A stretch of DNA of 16,875 nt from CAZBEA01 sp964490835 (GTDB lineage: Bacteria > Patescibacteriota > Microgenomatia > Levybacterales > GWA1-39-11). This document shows positions 5,580-12,066 of the stretch, piece by piece. Position numbers and translations under genes: made by a program. Where the stretch lies: assembly GCA_964490835.1 (NCBI GenBank), contig CAZBEA010000017.1, positions 1 to 16,875 on the forward strand. The letters run 5' to 3'. The notes below the pieces were generated by a model. It had not been told where the DNA came from, made no database searches, and worked only from the letters and a program-made list of their open reading frames with translations. How positions within the stretch are numbered: position 1 is the first letter of the stretch; each line of letters begins with the position of its first letter.

Positions 5580-6731
5580 GTGAGACCAGAAACAAGACTT
5601 CATATTCCGGATAATCTATCTCAGGCCAATGCCGGTTATTTCGAGCATTTACCCTCAGATGTAATTGAGCGTGTAGATATAAATACAAGAATGCAGGCAA
5701 ATACTTCGGACTCGAGACTCGCAAAGTGGTTTGAAACAGATTATCTTATTCAGCGAGCCGGAATCTTTGCGCTTGGTGGTATCCAGGGGGAGGCAAGACT
5801 TCAGACGCCGACTTCTCATAGGGGAGTGATACTTATGAAGGATACCTATATCCAAGACGAGTTTGGTACCGGATTTGGTGAGATAGGAGTAAAAGGTACG
5901 GGGCTTACACATAATGGTCTTGATCATTATGAAAAGCATTATGTCGGCTCAGACCCTCTTGGGTTTTTTGGTTACAAACACGCAATGCAGGAGATGAGGC
6001 TTTCGGATGAGTTTGCTGAATTCGGGGGGAGAGGAGGACGGGTGATTGGGGTTATTACACTCAATCCTGACGCGCTCAAACAATGGGCAACAAAAAAGTC
6101 TCCCAATTGGGATACATATTATCAAGTCGGACAAATGATAGATAAAGTTACTGCAACAAAAGATACCCCTGCGTTATGCGTGCGTCTCATGGGAACAGAT
6201 CGCGTTATGGACGCATCAAGAACAAGAAGTACAGGGTACTATTCACCACATAGAATTCATGCTCGTGCAGCCAGACTTCTTCTCAGAGAAATGCAAAGGG
6301 AAGGAACTGATGAATTTTTAACAAAATACAAAATTGACACAAAGTTCCCGATTGAATCTGATCTCGAGTCACTTTCGAGGTCTGATATGAGTTCTTATTC
6401 TGATCCATTTCGGCCTGAATTGAAAAGTCTTGCATTTTTACAACGATATTTTTTGTATTGGAATTATTCACATTTCAAAAAACTATCTGATTCTAGGCAT
6501 CATGGCACATTGACATTTAAAGGATCGGCACAAGATATCGATATGGTTGGGCATTTTTATGATTGGGAAACTTCGCTATGGAACGATTCTCAGTATTATT
6601 CCGAAAGAGAGAACGATGATTTTGTCGAGATACACAAAAAAGCACAGATGTTTTTGAACGACGAGTCTGCCCATAGAGAAGTAAGAAGTGAGGTATTTCA
6701 AGCAGCAAGAAAAGCTGGTGTTGTGCGATAA
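5580..6731 (+). CDS. SelO-like (protein AMPylase-fold) protein, tentative
   Basis: This 383-residue soluble protein starts at a GTG placed 9 nt after a TATAAT. I do not recognise it with certainty, but its motif order resembles SelO pseudokinases, which transfer AMP to proteins. GEIGVKGTG (K105) resembles the ATP-binding LKG(S/A)G. YKHAMQEMRLSDEF (E138) followed by GRVIGVITLN resembles the SelO segment in which a helix with the paired Glu precedes a strand. LCVRLMGTDRVMDAS resembles TRVAPSHIRF. WNYSHFKKL...HHGTLTFKGSAQDIDMVGHFYDWE (D319, D321) resembles the HGVMNTDN...IDYGPFGFLD region. The match is by eye and loose. It could be another kinase-like or an unrelated CPR-specific family. It sits between the PEP synthase island and the YhhQ-type gene, each with its own promoter. 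Confidence 0.4.
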   Translation: MRPETRLHIPDNLSQANAGYFEHLPSDVIERVDINTRMQANTSDSRLAKWFETDYLIQRAGIFALGGIQGEARLQTPTSHRGVILMKDTYIQDEFGTGFGEIGVKGTGLTHNGLDHYEKHYVGSDPLGFFGYKHAMQEMRLSDEFAEFGGRGGRVIGVITLNPDALKQWATKKSPNWDTYYQVGQMIDKVTATKDTPALCVRLMGTDRVMDASRTRSTGYYSPHRIHARAARLLLREMQREGTDEFLTKYKIDTKFPIESDLESLSRSDMSSYSDPFRPELKSLAFLQRYFLYWNYSHFKKLSDSRHHGTLTFKGSAQDIDMVGHFYDWETSLWNDSQYYSERENDDFVEIHKKAQMFLNDESAHREVRSEVFQAARKAGVVR

Positions 6732-6758
6732 ATTATTTCTTTCCGATTCAAAATATTT

Positions 6759-6764
6759 TATAAT
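6759..6764 (+). promoter_or_regulatory. -10 element (TATAAT) for the YhhQ-type gene
   Basis: A consensus TATAAT ends 6 nt before the ATG at 6771, which puts the predicted transcription start on the A of the start codon. There is no room for a ribosome-binding site. Confidence 0.65.
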
Positions 6765-6770
6765 CCCACT

Positions 6771-7403
6771 ATGAAACGATTTGATTTGCTCGTTGCAGTC
6801 TACATTTTCTGTATAGCATTTTCTGAATTTATGGGAGCAAAGACATTTCCGCTTTTGAGTTGGCCTATACGACTAAATGCTTCTGTTGCTATTTTTACTA
6901 TCCCGCTCATTTTTACTATCAACGATATCGTTACTGAGGTCTATGGGAAAGAACGTGCTCGGAGTATTGTGCGGTCCGGGTTGGTCGTAATTGCCCTAAT
7001 CCTTGGGTTTTCATTACTTGCAACCCATCTTCCACCCTCAATGCGCTTTGCCGAGAGTGAGGAAGCGTATGATCATGTCTTTGGTAAATCGGCACGAATC
7101 GCATTCGCGTCACTTACCGCATTTACTGTTGCAGAATTTATGGATGTTTATATCTTTTCTAAAATCAGAGCACGTCTTGGGAAAAAGAGACTATGGTTAC
7201 GAAATAATCTTTCAAATTTTGTCTCTCAAGGCTTTGATACCATTCTTTTTATGACACTCGCATTTTGGTCTTTTTCACAAGGTGTTGGTCCAAATACTTC
7301 ATTTCTGATTAGTCTCATTCTTCCATACTGGGGACTGAAATGTGTATTGTCTATTATCGAAACGCCGCTTGTGTATCTTGGGGTGAAGTGGTTAAAACAG
7401 TAG
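6771..7403 (+). CDS. yhhQ: Queuosine-precursor transporter, YhhQ/VUT family
   Basis: The 210-residue membrane protein has about six hydrophobic segments and the signature of the vitamin/queuosine-precursor uptake (Vut_1/YhhQ) family. These are NDIVTEVYGKERAR (51-64, the ND..TEVYG motif), ASLTAFTVAEFMDVYIFSKIR (around 113-133), LWLRNN (141-146) and SQGFDT (152-157). The family imports 7-deazaguanine precursors such as preQ0 or preQ1 (or queuine) across the inner membrane for tRNA modification. No queuosine-pathway enzyme is in the window, so salvage is inferred. The length is normal for the family. The gene has its own TATAAT and ends 6 nt from the convergent lamin-tail gene. Confidence 0.85.
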   Translation: MKRFDLLVAVYIFCIAFSEFMGAKTFPLLSWPIRLNASVAIFTIPLIFTINDIVTEVYGKERARSIVRSGLVVIALILGFSLLATHLPPSMRFAESEEAYDHVFGKSARIAFASLTAFTVAEFMDVYIFSKIRARLGKKRLWLRNNLSNFVSQGFDTILFMTLAFWSFSQGVGPNTSFLISLILPYWGLKCVLSIIETPLVYLGVKWLKQ

Positions 7404-7408
7404 AAAAA

Positions 7409-8362
7409 TTAATTACACACAAGCTTTGGAACTCTCATCGTTAAGAATCCAAAACGCGCCGATTTAAATGTCCATCCGCATACGACCTGTTTGTCGATCA
7501 GATTGAATTTCCCCAGAACCTTGAATGGGGTTGGTGTTGTCGGTGTTGGAATCATAGTTGGTACCTGCGTTGGGATGGGGGTTGCTGTCGCAGTTGGTGT
7601 GGGTGTTGAAGTTGGAACTTCGGTTGGAGTTGGAGATGGGTCTTCTGTTGGTGATGGTGTCGAGGTCGGAGTTGCTGTCGGTTCGATTGTAGGTGTCGGT
7701 GTTGATGTAGGGGGATTCGGGTTTTCCGTCATGGAAGAATTTTGTGGATCAGAAATCTCGCGCATCACAAAATCCGCGCTATTGTCATCGGTATCGTTTC
7801 CATTCCCAAGATTCTCGTCCTGACCGCCACTAGCCATAGTTTCTGCAGTCGAGGTGGCAAGAGCCTTTCTTTCAATGCTCCCGTTTTCGGCAGGATTGGC
7901 GGCAAAAGTAGCCGTTTCAAAATCACCGACAGAGGCTCCAAAGCCAACCTTGTCCACAACGGTTATTCCTGCATCGGAATATAAGAGAACTGTGTTATTG
8001 TCGGCAATTGCACTTGACGAGGCAGAATACTGAATATCGGGAGTTACATTCCCCTGATAGTTGGGATGCGCAACTAGAAAATACCCGAATGCAGGGATTG
8101 TTCCGTCGAGATTTAATACCAAATTATTTACACTTCCTCCTGCGGTTTTACGTTGTAGTCTCCAATTTTCCATAACCACGGAATTGGAGGTTGGGTTGTA
8201 TAGTTCAACAAATTCATCTGTTGATGATGTACCGCCGATTTGTATTTCTGAGATGACTATGTGATTGGCTGCGGAGTGTGCGATTGTATGTGGTTTGACG
8301 AAGATAAAGGCAAGAATAATGAGTGCAAGGAGCAAAAGAGAGGTGGGCAGAAGTCTCTTCAT
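7409..8362 (-). CDS. Lamin-tail-domain surface protein with Thr/Pro-rich stalk
   Basis: This 317-residue protein is probably exported: residues 1-31 form a signal sequence or anchor (MKRLLPTS then a long apolar core). A lamin-tail (LTD) domain spans about 33-205, recognised by HIVISEIQIGG, DEFVELYNPTSNSV, NWRLQRK, LDGTIPAFGYFLVAHP and a closing DDNSADFVMREISDP. Residues 214-279 are a low-complexity Thr/Pro/Ser stalk (TPTPT-type). The last 38 residues form a compact basic, aromatic module with two Cys (C295, C316), possibly a disulfide-bonded cap. No LPXTG-like or C-terminal membrane anchor is seen, so it may be secreted or held by its N-terminus. LTD proteins of this form are common in CPR genomes, with adhesion or surface roles suspected but unproven. 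Confidence 0.8.
   Translation of the reverse strand: MKRLLPTSLLLLALIILAFIFVKPHTIAHSAANHIVISEIQIGGTSSTDEFVELYNPTSNSVVMENWRLQRKTAGGSVNNLVLNLDGTIPAFGYFLVAHPNYQGNVTPDIQYSASSSAIADNNTVLLYSDAGITVVDKVGFGASVGDFETATFAANPAENGSIERKALATSTAETMASGGQDENLGNGNDTDDNSADFVMREISDPQNSSMTENPNPPTSTPTPTIEPTATPTSTPSPTEDPSPTPTEVPTSTPTPTATATPIPTQVPTMIPTPTTPTPFKVLGKFNLIDKQVVCGWTFKSARFGFLTMRVPKLVCN
7526..7723 (-). repeat. Low-complexity tract encoding the Thr/Pro stalk
   Basis: The + strand reads as repeated GTTGGTGTNGG-like units, encoding TPTPT/TSTPTPTA-type repeats at residues 214-279 of the lamin-tail protein. Such tracts tend to change length by slippage. The Gly/Val-rich open frame on the opposite strand is an artefact of this repeat. 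Confidence 0.7.
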
Positions 8363-8373
8363 ATAGTATTGTC

Positions 8374-8403
8374 ATCATAGTTTTGCTTCAATACCCCCGT
8401 CAA
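8374..8403 (-). promoter_or_regulatory. Promoter of the lamin-tail gene
   Basis: Read on the minus strand: TTGACG (8398-8403), an 18-nt spacer, then TATGAT (8374-8379), ending 11 nt before the ATG at 8362. The predicted leader is only about 4-5 nt and has no Shine-Dalgarno sequence. Confidence 0.6.
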
Positions 8404-8473
8404 GACTTAGAGTAAATATTCGCAAAAAATTCAGTTATTTTTTTCAGATTTTCTTGATAGTGTGCAATTCTTA

Positions 8474-8482
8474 TGGTACTAT
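8474..8482 (+). promoter_or_regulatory. Extended -10 for the 8491 gene
   Basis: TG-G-TACTAT (TG at 8474-8475, hexamer 8477-8482) is an extended -10, ending 8 nt before the ATG at 8491. The longer reading frame would start at 8473, inside this element. The promoter therefore argues for the inner ATG. Confidence 0.5.
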
Positions 8483-8490
8483 CGCCACTG

Positions 8491-8964
8491 ATGAGTAGAG
8501 AAACTTCGTCAAATCTTGAGTTCTCGCGGAGAGAAGCACGTCCCCGCGCAATGACACTGTCGGATTCTTTTCTTAATTTGCTTTCCGGTTTTGAGGAATG
8601 TGCGGATATGACGCTCAGGGGTTTAGAAATTCCCGAAGGGCAGGCGTATGCTTTTACACGTGTACATTTTAATCGTGGCGGATACGCGTATTCTGTAACT
8701 CTGGGGGAGGGTGAAAGAAATTGTGAATTTGGAATTTCAAGATCTCGAGGAGATAAGGTTGTACACGATGATATCGAATCGGTGACCTTATATATCGACA
8801 ATGTCGGCGCAAGCATTTCTTATATGAAAGGAAGGGTAGGTACAACCGATGGCGATAGTGTACGATACGTCAATTCGCCAAACGCCGTGGTGGGTGCATA
8901 CCACATGTATACTGCGCTCGAAAATGCTCACGTAACACAGGTCCGAGAACAAGGAGATTCTTAA
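8491..8964 (+). CDS. Hypothetical protein, 157 aa
   Basis: I do not recognise this protein. It is soluble-looking, with no signal peptide or membrane segment. The N-terminal 30 residues are polar and Arg/Glu/Ser-rich. The rest alternates short beta-like stretches (AYAFTRVHFNRGGYAYSVTLG, SVTLYIDNVGASISYMKGRVG) with polar turns, suggesting a small mostly-beta domain, and it ends with a helix (AVVGAYHMYTALENAHV). The ATG at 8491 is chosen over the one at 8473 because an extended -10 overlaps the latter. It is divergent from the lamin-tail gene (about 130 nt between starts) and is followed after 41 nt by the PH-domain membrane protein, which has its own -10. Confidence 0.65.
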   Translation: MSRETSSNLEFSRREARPRAMTLSDSFLNLLSGFEECADMTLRGLEIPEGQAYAFTRVHFNRGGYAYSVTLGEGERNCEFGISRSRGDKVVHDDIESVTLYIDNVGASISYMKGRVGTTDGDSVRYVNSPNAVVGAYHMYTALENAHVTQVREQGDS

Positions 8965-8990
8965 TTATTTCTTTTCTGCCGTACTTCTCA

Positions 8991-8996
8991 TATACT
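8991..8996 (+). promoter_or_regulatory. -10 element (TATACT) for the 9006 gene
   Basis: TATACT ends 9 nt before the ATG at 9006. An earlier ATG at 9001 is closed at once by TAG in its frame. The predicted transcript starts within a few bases of the ATG and has no Shine-Dalgarno sequence. Confidence 0.5.
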
Positions 8997-9005
8997 GTAA
9001 ATGAA

Positions 9006-9599
9006 ATGGTAGTTGAAAAAGAAAAGCACATCATGATGGCAAAAGAGAAAACTCCCGCCCAAGAGATTCATGTAAGTCATGTCACAATTCGTCAAAGTAT
9101 CTCATTTCTTCTTCTAAGACTTATTCTTCTTGAGGTCGTGTCGATCCTGGGACTTATTCTTTCACTTCTTTTTTTCTTCAACCCGGGTGTCCAAAACCAA
9201 TTAGGCGGGTGGATTTTATACGTAAATATCCCATACTTTGTAGGAATTGTACTTCTCAAAACGTTCGTTATGCTTTTTATTATCCTGCAATGGCTTGAGG
9301 AATATTATGAAATCAATCCGAAATACGTGATCCATAAAAAAGGTTTTATTTTCCGGAAAGAAGAGAAGTATCTTCTCACTCACTTGGGCAAAGTGAAACT
9401 TGAACAGGGTGTATTGGGAAGAATTTTCAACTACGGAAATGTTAAGATTTTTAACTGGGCGCTCGAGAAAGATGTAACACTGTACCTTATTCACAATCCT
9501 ACGAAGGCGATGAGAATTCTCGAAGAATTATTGCCCGAGTCTGATGAGGAGAAAGAAACAATACGAGAGCACCTAATAGACCGTGATGTTGAGTCATAA
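9006..9599 (+). CDS. Membrane protein with bacterial PH (YdbS-like, bPH2) domain
   Basis: The 197-residue protein has a charged N-terminal segment, then two membrane helices (about residues 32-60 and 72-98, LILLEVVSILGLILSLLFFF and YFVGIVLLKTFVMLFIILQWL). The C-terminal half is a domain resembling the bacterial PH domain of YdbS/DUF304 proteins. It includes EEYYEINPKYVIHKKGFIFRKEEKYLLTHLGKVKLEQGVLGRIFNYGNVKIFNW, matching the usual Y.lt..rv....G...k....i.l..i..v...q...grlf..G.v.i pattern. The domain would lie on the cytoplasmic face. Such proteins are uncharacterised in detail, with membrane-associated scaffolding or stress roles proposed. A second possible start (MMAKEK, ATG 9033) is 9 codons in. 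The GH15-like gene follows after 24 nt. Confidence 0.75.
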   Translation: MVVEKEKHIMMAKEKTPAQEIHVSHVTIRQSISFLLLRLILLEVVSILGLILSLLFFFNPGVQNQLGGWILYVNIPYFVGIVLLKTFVMLFIILQWLEEYYEINPKYVIHKKGFIFRKEEKYLLTHLGKVKLEQGVLGRIFNYGNVKIFNWALEKDVTLYLIHNPTKAMRILEELLPESDEEKETIREHLIDRDVES

Positions 9600-9605
9600 T
9601 TTTGT

Positions 9606-9611
9606 TACACT
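9606..9611 (+). promoter_or_regulatory. Possible -10 element (TACACT) for the GH15-like gene
   Basis: TACACT ends 12 nt before the ATG at 9624, with no ribosome-binding site in the 24-nt gap after the upstream stop. No matching -35 was seen, so read-through from the upstream gene is equally possible. Confidence 0.3.
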
Positions 9612-9623
9612 ATTTTCTGCATA

Positions 9624-10694
9624 ATGGCACGCTTATCATACCAACAGTTAATAGACAGACACCTGGAAATTCTCAAGGGCCTTCAATACGACACAGGGCT
9701 TTTTGCGGCATCGGACAAAGGAGTCGGTACCGGGTATGACAAGTCGTGGTTGAGAGATAATTTCTACGAAACAATCGCGTTCGAAGTTCTGGGGGATTGG
9801 GACACGGTCGAGCGGACATACAATGCAATTCTTGATATCTTCTTAAAACACGAGGATAAAATAGACTGGGCAATAGAAAACAAACCAACTCATACCTACC
9901 AATACATTCACGCACGATTTAACCCGGAAACTTTCAATGAATTTTGGGAGGAATGGGGAAACAAACAAAACGATGCAATCGGGTGTATTTTGTTTAGAAT
10001 TGGAGAGCTCGAAACGAACCAAAAACGCTCAATTCTGAAGACTGAGGATCACATAAGAATTGTAAATAAATTGGTGAAATATTTAGGAGCGATAGAGTAT
10101 TGGTCCGAGGGAGATAGCGGCATGTGGGAGGAAGATGAAGAATTGCACGCCTCATCTGTTGGAGCTTGTGTTGCAGGGTTATCGTCTATACGTAAATTAT
10201 CAACAGTTGATGTTCCATACGAGTTGATCGAAAAAGGGAGAGAATCATTAAATGCGCTGCTTCCCCGTGAATCGGGAAGAAAATTTGTAGATCTGGCGCT
10301 TCTGTCTCTTGTTTGGCCATACGAAATTGTTACCCCAGAGCAGCGCGAGCAAATTCTTGAGAATGTCGAATATCATTTATTGAAGAATAGAGGGATAATT
10401 CGATATAAAGGAGATAGATATTACAACAAAAACAACGACGGGATTTCCGAAGAGGCAGAGTGGACATTCGGTCTTGCGTGGCTTGCTATTATATACGAAA
10501 GAGCCGGAAATCACGAAAAAGCTCACTCACTCATTAAAAATTTGATATTGGACGATACGAATTCCGGGATGCCCGAACTCTACTTTTCAAATTCTCCCGA
10601 ATACAATGAAAATACACCGCTTGGGTGGAGTGAGTCACTATTTATCGTCGCGCTCTACGAAATGGAGCGGCGACATGCTGCCGAGGAAAAATAA
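9624..10694 (+). CDS. GH15 / phosphorylase-kinase-alpha-like glucanohydrolase
   Basis: The 356 residues carry the (alpha/alpha)6-barrel signature of glycoside hydrolase family 15, the fold of glucoamylase and of phosphorylase kinase alpha/beta subunits. The motifs are KSWLRDNFYE (41-49), KQNDAIGCILFRIGEL (114-129), GDSGMWEEDEELHASSVGAC (163-182, with E169 as likely general acid) and GMPELYF...NTPLGWSESLFIVAL (315-343, with E318 as candidate base). The segment GMWE...ELHASSVG is closer to the phosphorylase-kinase branch than to typical glucoamylases. It is shorter than bacterial glucoamylases because it lacks their N-terminal beta-sandwich, and it has no signal peptide, so it is probably cytosolic. 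The likely role is hydrolysis of alpha-1,4 or alpha-1,6 glucan or a related glucoside. A start codon 1 nt after its stop couples it to the Cys-rich small protein. Confidence 0.75.
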   Translation: MARLSYQQLIDRHLEILKGLQYDTGLFAASDKGVGTGYDKSWLRDNFYETIAFEVLGDWDTVERTYNAILDIFLKHEDKIDWAIENKPTHTYQYIHARFNPETFNEFWEEWGNKQNDAIGCILFRIGELETNQKRSILKTEDHIRIVNKLVKYLGAIEYWSEGDSGMWEEDEELHASSVGACVAGLSSIRKLSTVDVPYELIEKGRESLNALLPRESGRKFVDLALLSLVWPYEIVTPEQREQILENVEYHLLKNRGIIRYKGDRYYNKNNDGISEEAEWTFGLAWLAIIYERAGNHEKAHSLIKNLILDDTNSGMPELYFSNSPEYNENTPLGWSESLFIVALYEMERRHAAEEK

Positions 10695-10695
10695 C

Positions 10696-10965
10696 ATGTG
10701 TTATAACTGTGGATGTGCGATTCCCGATTTCGATATGGGAAATCCGGACAACATAACCAACCAAACCTTGAAGCGCCTCGCAACCAAATGGGACATGGAA
10801 TTGGTCGACGTGAAGAAAAAATTGCTCGACGAATTACAACAAAATACAGTCCAAACCCCGGAGTTCATCACAATGTTTCAACTTGCTGCCAAGTCATGGG
10901 GGCAGACGATCGAAGACGCACGACAAAAAACCCAGCGACTTCTTATCCGACAGAATCTCGAATGA
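10696..10965 (+). CDS. Small Cys-rich protein coupled to the GH15-like gene
   Basis: This 89-residue protein begins MCYNCGCAIPDFDMGNPDNIT, with three Cys in the first seven residues (C2, C5, C7) followed by an Asp/Asn-rich turn. The rest is helical (LKRLATKWDMELVDVKKKLLDEL and FQLAAKSWGQTIEDARQKTQRLL). The N-terminus looks like a metal-binding or redox site, though three Cys alone do not make a full zinc site unless another ligand or a dimer supplies it. Similar short proteins with an MCYNCGC start occur as hypothetical genes in bacteria, and their function is unknown to me. Its ATG lies 1 nt after the GH15-like stop, so translational coupling is likely. A longer open frame starting at 10606 overlaps the GH15 gene and is not used. 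Confidence 0.65.
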   Translation: MCYNCGCAIPDFDMGNPDNITNQTLKRLATKWDMELVDVKKKLLDELQQNTVQTPEFITMFQLAAKSWGQTIEDARQKTQRLLIRQNLE

Positions 10966-11059
10966 AATCGACTTATCCTGTGCAAATGAAGAACCCGTTC
11001 GGTGAGGTATTATGTGCTATATACCGTGATTTTAAAATTGCATCAAGCCCCCAAGTTCG

Positions 11060-11088
11060 CGTCTTGCGAGACGATTATTGATTTTTTT
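11060..11088 (+). terminator. Weak terminator-like hairpin
   Basis: CGTCT (11060-11064) / AGACG (11069-11073) with a TGCG loop is followed, after 8 nt, by seven T (11082-11088). The stem is short and the T-run is distant, so this is only a candidate end for the GH15 / Cys-rich transcript. Confidence 0.3.
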
Positions 11089-11128
11089 ATATGCTTTTGC
11101 TAAACAAAATGAGTATACGTAAAAAGAG

Positions 11129-11136
11129 AGGAGGTG
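11129..11136 (+). promoter_or_regulatory. Strong Shine-Dalgarno site for the DUF1761 gene
   Basis: AGGAGGTG lies 6 nt before the ATG at 11143 and decides the start against the in-frame GTG at 11134, which overlaps the site itself. A TATACG at 11114-11119 may be its -10, giving a leader of about 15-20 nt. Confidence 0.7.
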
Positions 11137-11142
11137 AGGGAA

Positions 11143-11568
11143 ATGAACGTAGAAGTAAATTATCTTGCACTTCTTGTTGCAGGAATTGCAGCAATGGCCC
11201 TTGGGTTCTTGTGGTATAACCCGGCTCTTTTTGGCAAGCCGTGGATGAAGCTTATGGGATACACAGCCGAGGGTCTTAAAAAAGAACAAAAGCAGATGGG
11301 AAAATACTATGGTGTGAGTTTTCTTCTGACACTTGTTTCGGGATTTGTTCTGGCACATGTCATGGCAATGTCTATGAATTTCTTTGGTTATCCGGCACTT
11401 ACCACGGGTATCATGAGCGCAATTTGGATGTGGATTGGATTTATCATGCCAGTACAGGCGACTGATCAGATTTTTGGACCGAAGAAATGGAAGCTATTTG
11501 CTATTAATACTGGATACCAGCTCGCATCGCTTTTGGTAATAGGTATTATTCTTGGGCTTTGGAGATAG
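11143..11568 (+). CDS. DUF1761 membrane protein
   Basis: The 141-residue protein has four membrane helices and the DUF1761 hallmarks. The first helix runs into GFLWYNPALFGKPWMKLMG (around residues 22-40). A polar linker follows (TAEGLKKEQKQMGKYYG), then a second helix ending in FVLAHVM, a third with TTGIMSAIWMWIGFIMPVQATDQIFG, and a fourth with AINTGYQLASLLVIGIILGLWR. The family is widespread and uncharacterised and is found in the cytoplasmic membrane. Its Shine-Dalgarno site is one of three strong ones in the window, which sets it apart from the many apparently leaderless genes. It converges with msrB, leaving about 48 nt between the two stops. Confidence 0.85.
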   Translation: MNVEVNYLALLVAGIAAMALGFLWYNPALFGKPWMKLMGYTAEGLKKEQKQMGKYYGVSFLLTLVSGFVLAHVMAMSMNFFGYPALTTGIMSAIWMWIGFIMPVQATDQIFGPKKWKLFAINTGYQLASLLVIGIILGLWR

Positions 11569-11597
11569 GCTTGGTTTTGGATTACGCGGTAACAAGC
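11569..11597. other. Weak inverted repeats between convergent stops
   Basis: GCTTG (11569-11573) can pair with CAAGC (11593-11597), and just inside TTAC/GTAA (11582-11585 / 11589-11592) flanks GCG. The left side has an 8-nt bulge. It may serve as a shared termination region for the DUF1761 and msrB genes, but the stems are short. Confidence 0.25.
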
Positions 11598-11616
11598 TTA
11601 TCAAAACAGTTTTTGG

Positions 11617-12000
11617 CTATTCGTGAAAAACCTGAGGGAGTTTTTTTCCTTCGGGAACGAACCGTATTGACAACGAATTGACGCAGTGACGGGTGTTTTG
11701 TCTTGTTAATTCCTCACCCTCAAATACATGTCCCAAATGACCGCCGCAATTGGCGCATAGAATTTCGGTTCGTTGTCCGTCTTCATCCGGCAGTCTTTTA
11801 ACTGCATCAGGAAAATTTTCGTCAAATGCCGGCCATCCGCATCCGGCATCAAATTTTGCTTCGGCAGAGAAAAGCGGAGCATTACATCTCCGACAAATAA
11901 AAGTTCCGTCCTCATAAAAATTGTCATATTCACCTGTGAAGGGAATTTCAGTGCCTTTATCGACAAGTACATGTTCTTCCTCAGGGGTTAGTGCGTTCAT
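11617..12000 (-). CDS. msrB: Peptide-methionine (R)-S-oxide reductase MsrB
   Basis: It reduces the R epimer of methionine sulfoxide in proteins and repairs oxidative damage in the cytosol with thioredoxin-type electron donors. At 127 residues it is a complete stand-alone MsrB. It has two zinc-binding CxxC pairs (C36/C39 in ICRRC and C82/C85 in LCANC), GCGWPAF (53-59), GGHLGHVF (86-93) and the catalytic Cys in RHCVNSLSIRF (C106). C54 is a candidate resolving Cys. The open frame can be extended to a GTG at 12015. That codon lies partly inside the TATAAT promoter, so the ATG at 12000, 6 nt after the TATAAT, is the better start. No MsrA is in the window. It is divergent from trehalose synthase, with only 66 nt between start codons. 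Confidence 0.93.
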   Translation of the reverse strand: MNALTPEEEHVLVDKGTEIPFTGEYDNFYEDGTFICRRCNAPLFSAEAKFDAGCGWPAFDENFPDAVKRLPDEDGQRTEILCANCGGHLGHVFEGEELTRQNTRHCVNSLSIRFVPEGKKLPQVFHE

Positions 12001-12006
12001 GCACTC

Positions 12007-12012
12007 ATTATA
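12007..12012 (-). promoter_or_regulatory. -10 element (TATAAT) for msrB
   Basis: On the minus strand a consensus TATAAT ends 6 nt before the ATG at 12000, the same spacing as at 6759-6771. Transcription would start on the start codon. It settles the msrB start at 12000 and not 12015. Confidence 0.6.
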
Positions 12013-12027
12013 CACCGTTCAAAAGAC

Positions 12028-12057
12028 TTGTTTTGGGAGAGTCATTTTCTTTAAAAT
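12028..12057 (+). promoter_or_regulatory. Promoter of trehalose synthase
   Basis: TTGTTT (12028-12033), an 18-nt spacer, then TAAAAT (12052-12057), ending 9 nt before the ATG at 12067. No Shine-Dalgarno sequence is present. It lies back-to-back with the msrB promoter. Confidence 0.5.
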
Positions 12058-12066
12058 AGATTCGCA

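Noticed and set aside
7491..7823. Gly/Val-rich + strand open frame
   Set aside because: It is the complement of the Thr/Pro stalk tract of the lamin-tail gene and has no start signal or plausible fold.
8473..8490. Start at ATG 8473 for the 157-aa protein
   Set aside because: The extended -10 (8474-8482) overlaps it, so the ATG at 8491 is the likelier start.
10606..10695. Upstream extension of the Cys-rich protein into the GH15 gene
   Set aside because: This stretch is the alternate frame of the GH15 C-terminus. The ATG at 10696 gives a compact start with the Cys motif directly at the N-terminus.
12001..12015. Extended msrB start at GTG 12015
   Set aside because: The GTG lies against the TATAAT at 12007-12012, which would then be inside the gene. 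The ATG at 12000 begins the normal MsrB N-terminus and has the spacing seen at other genes.
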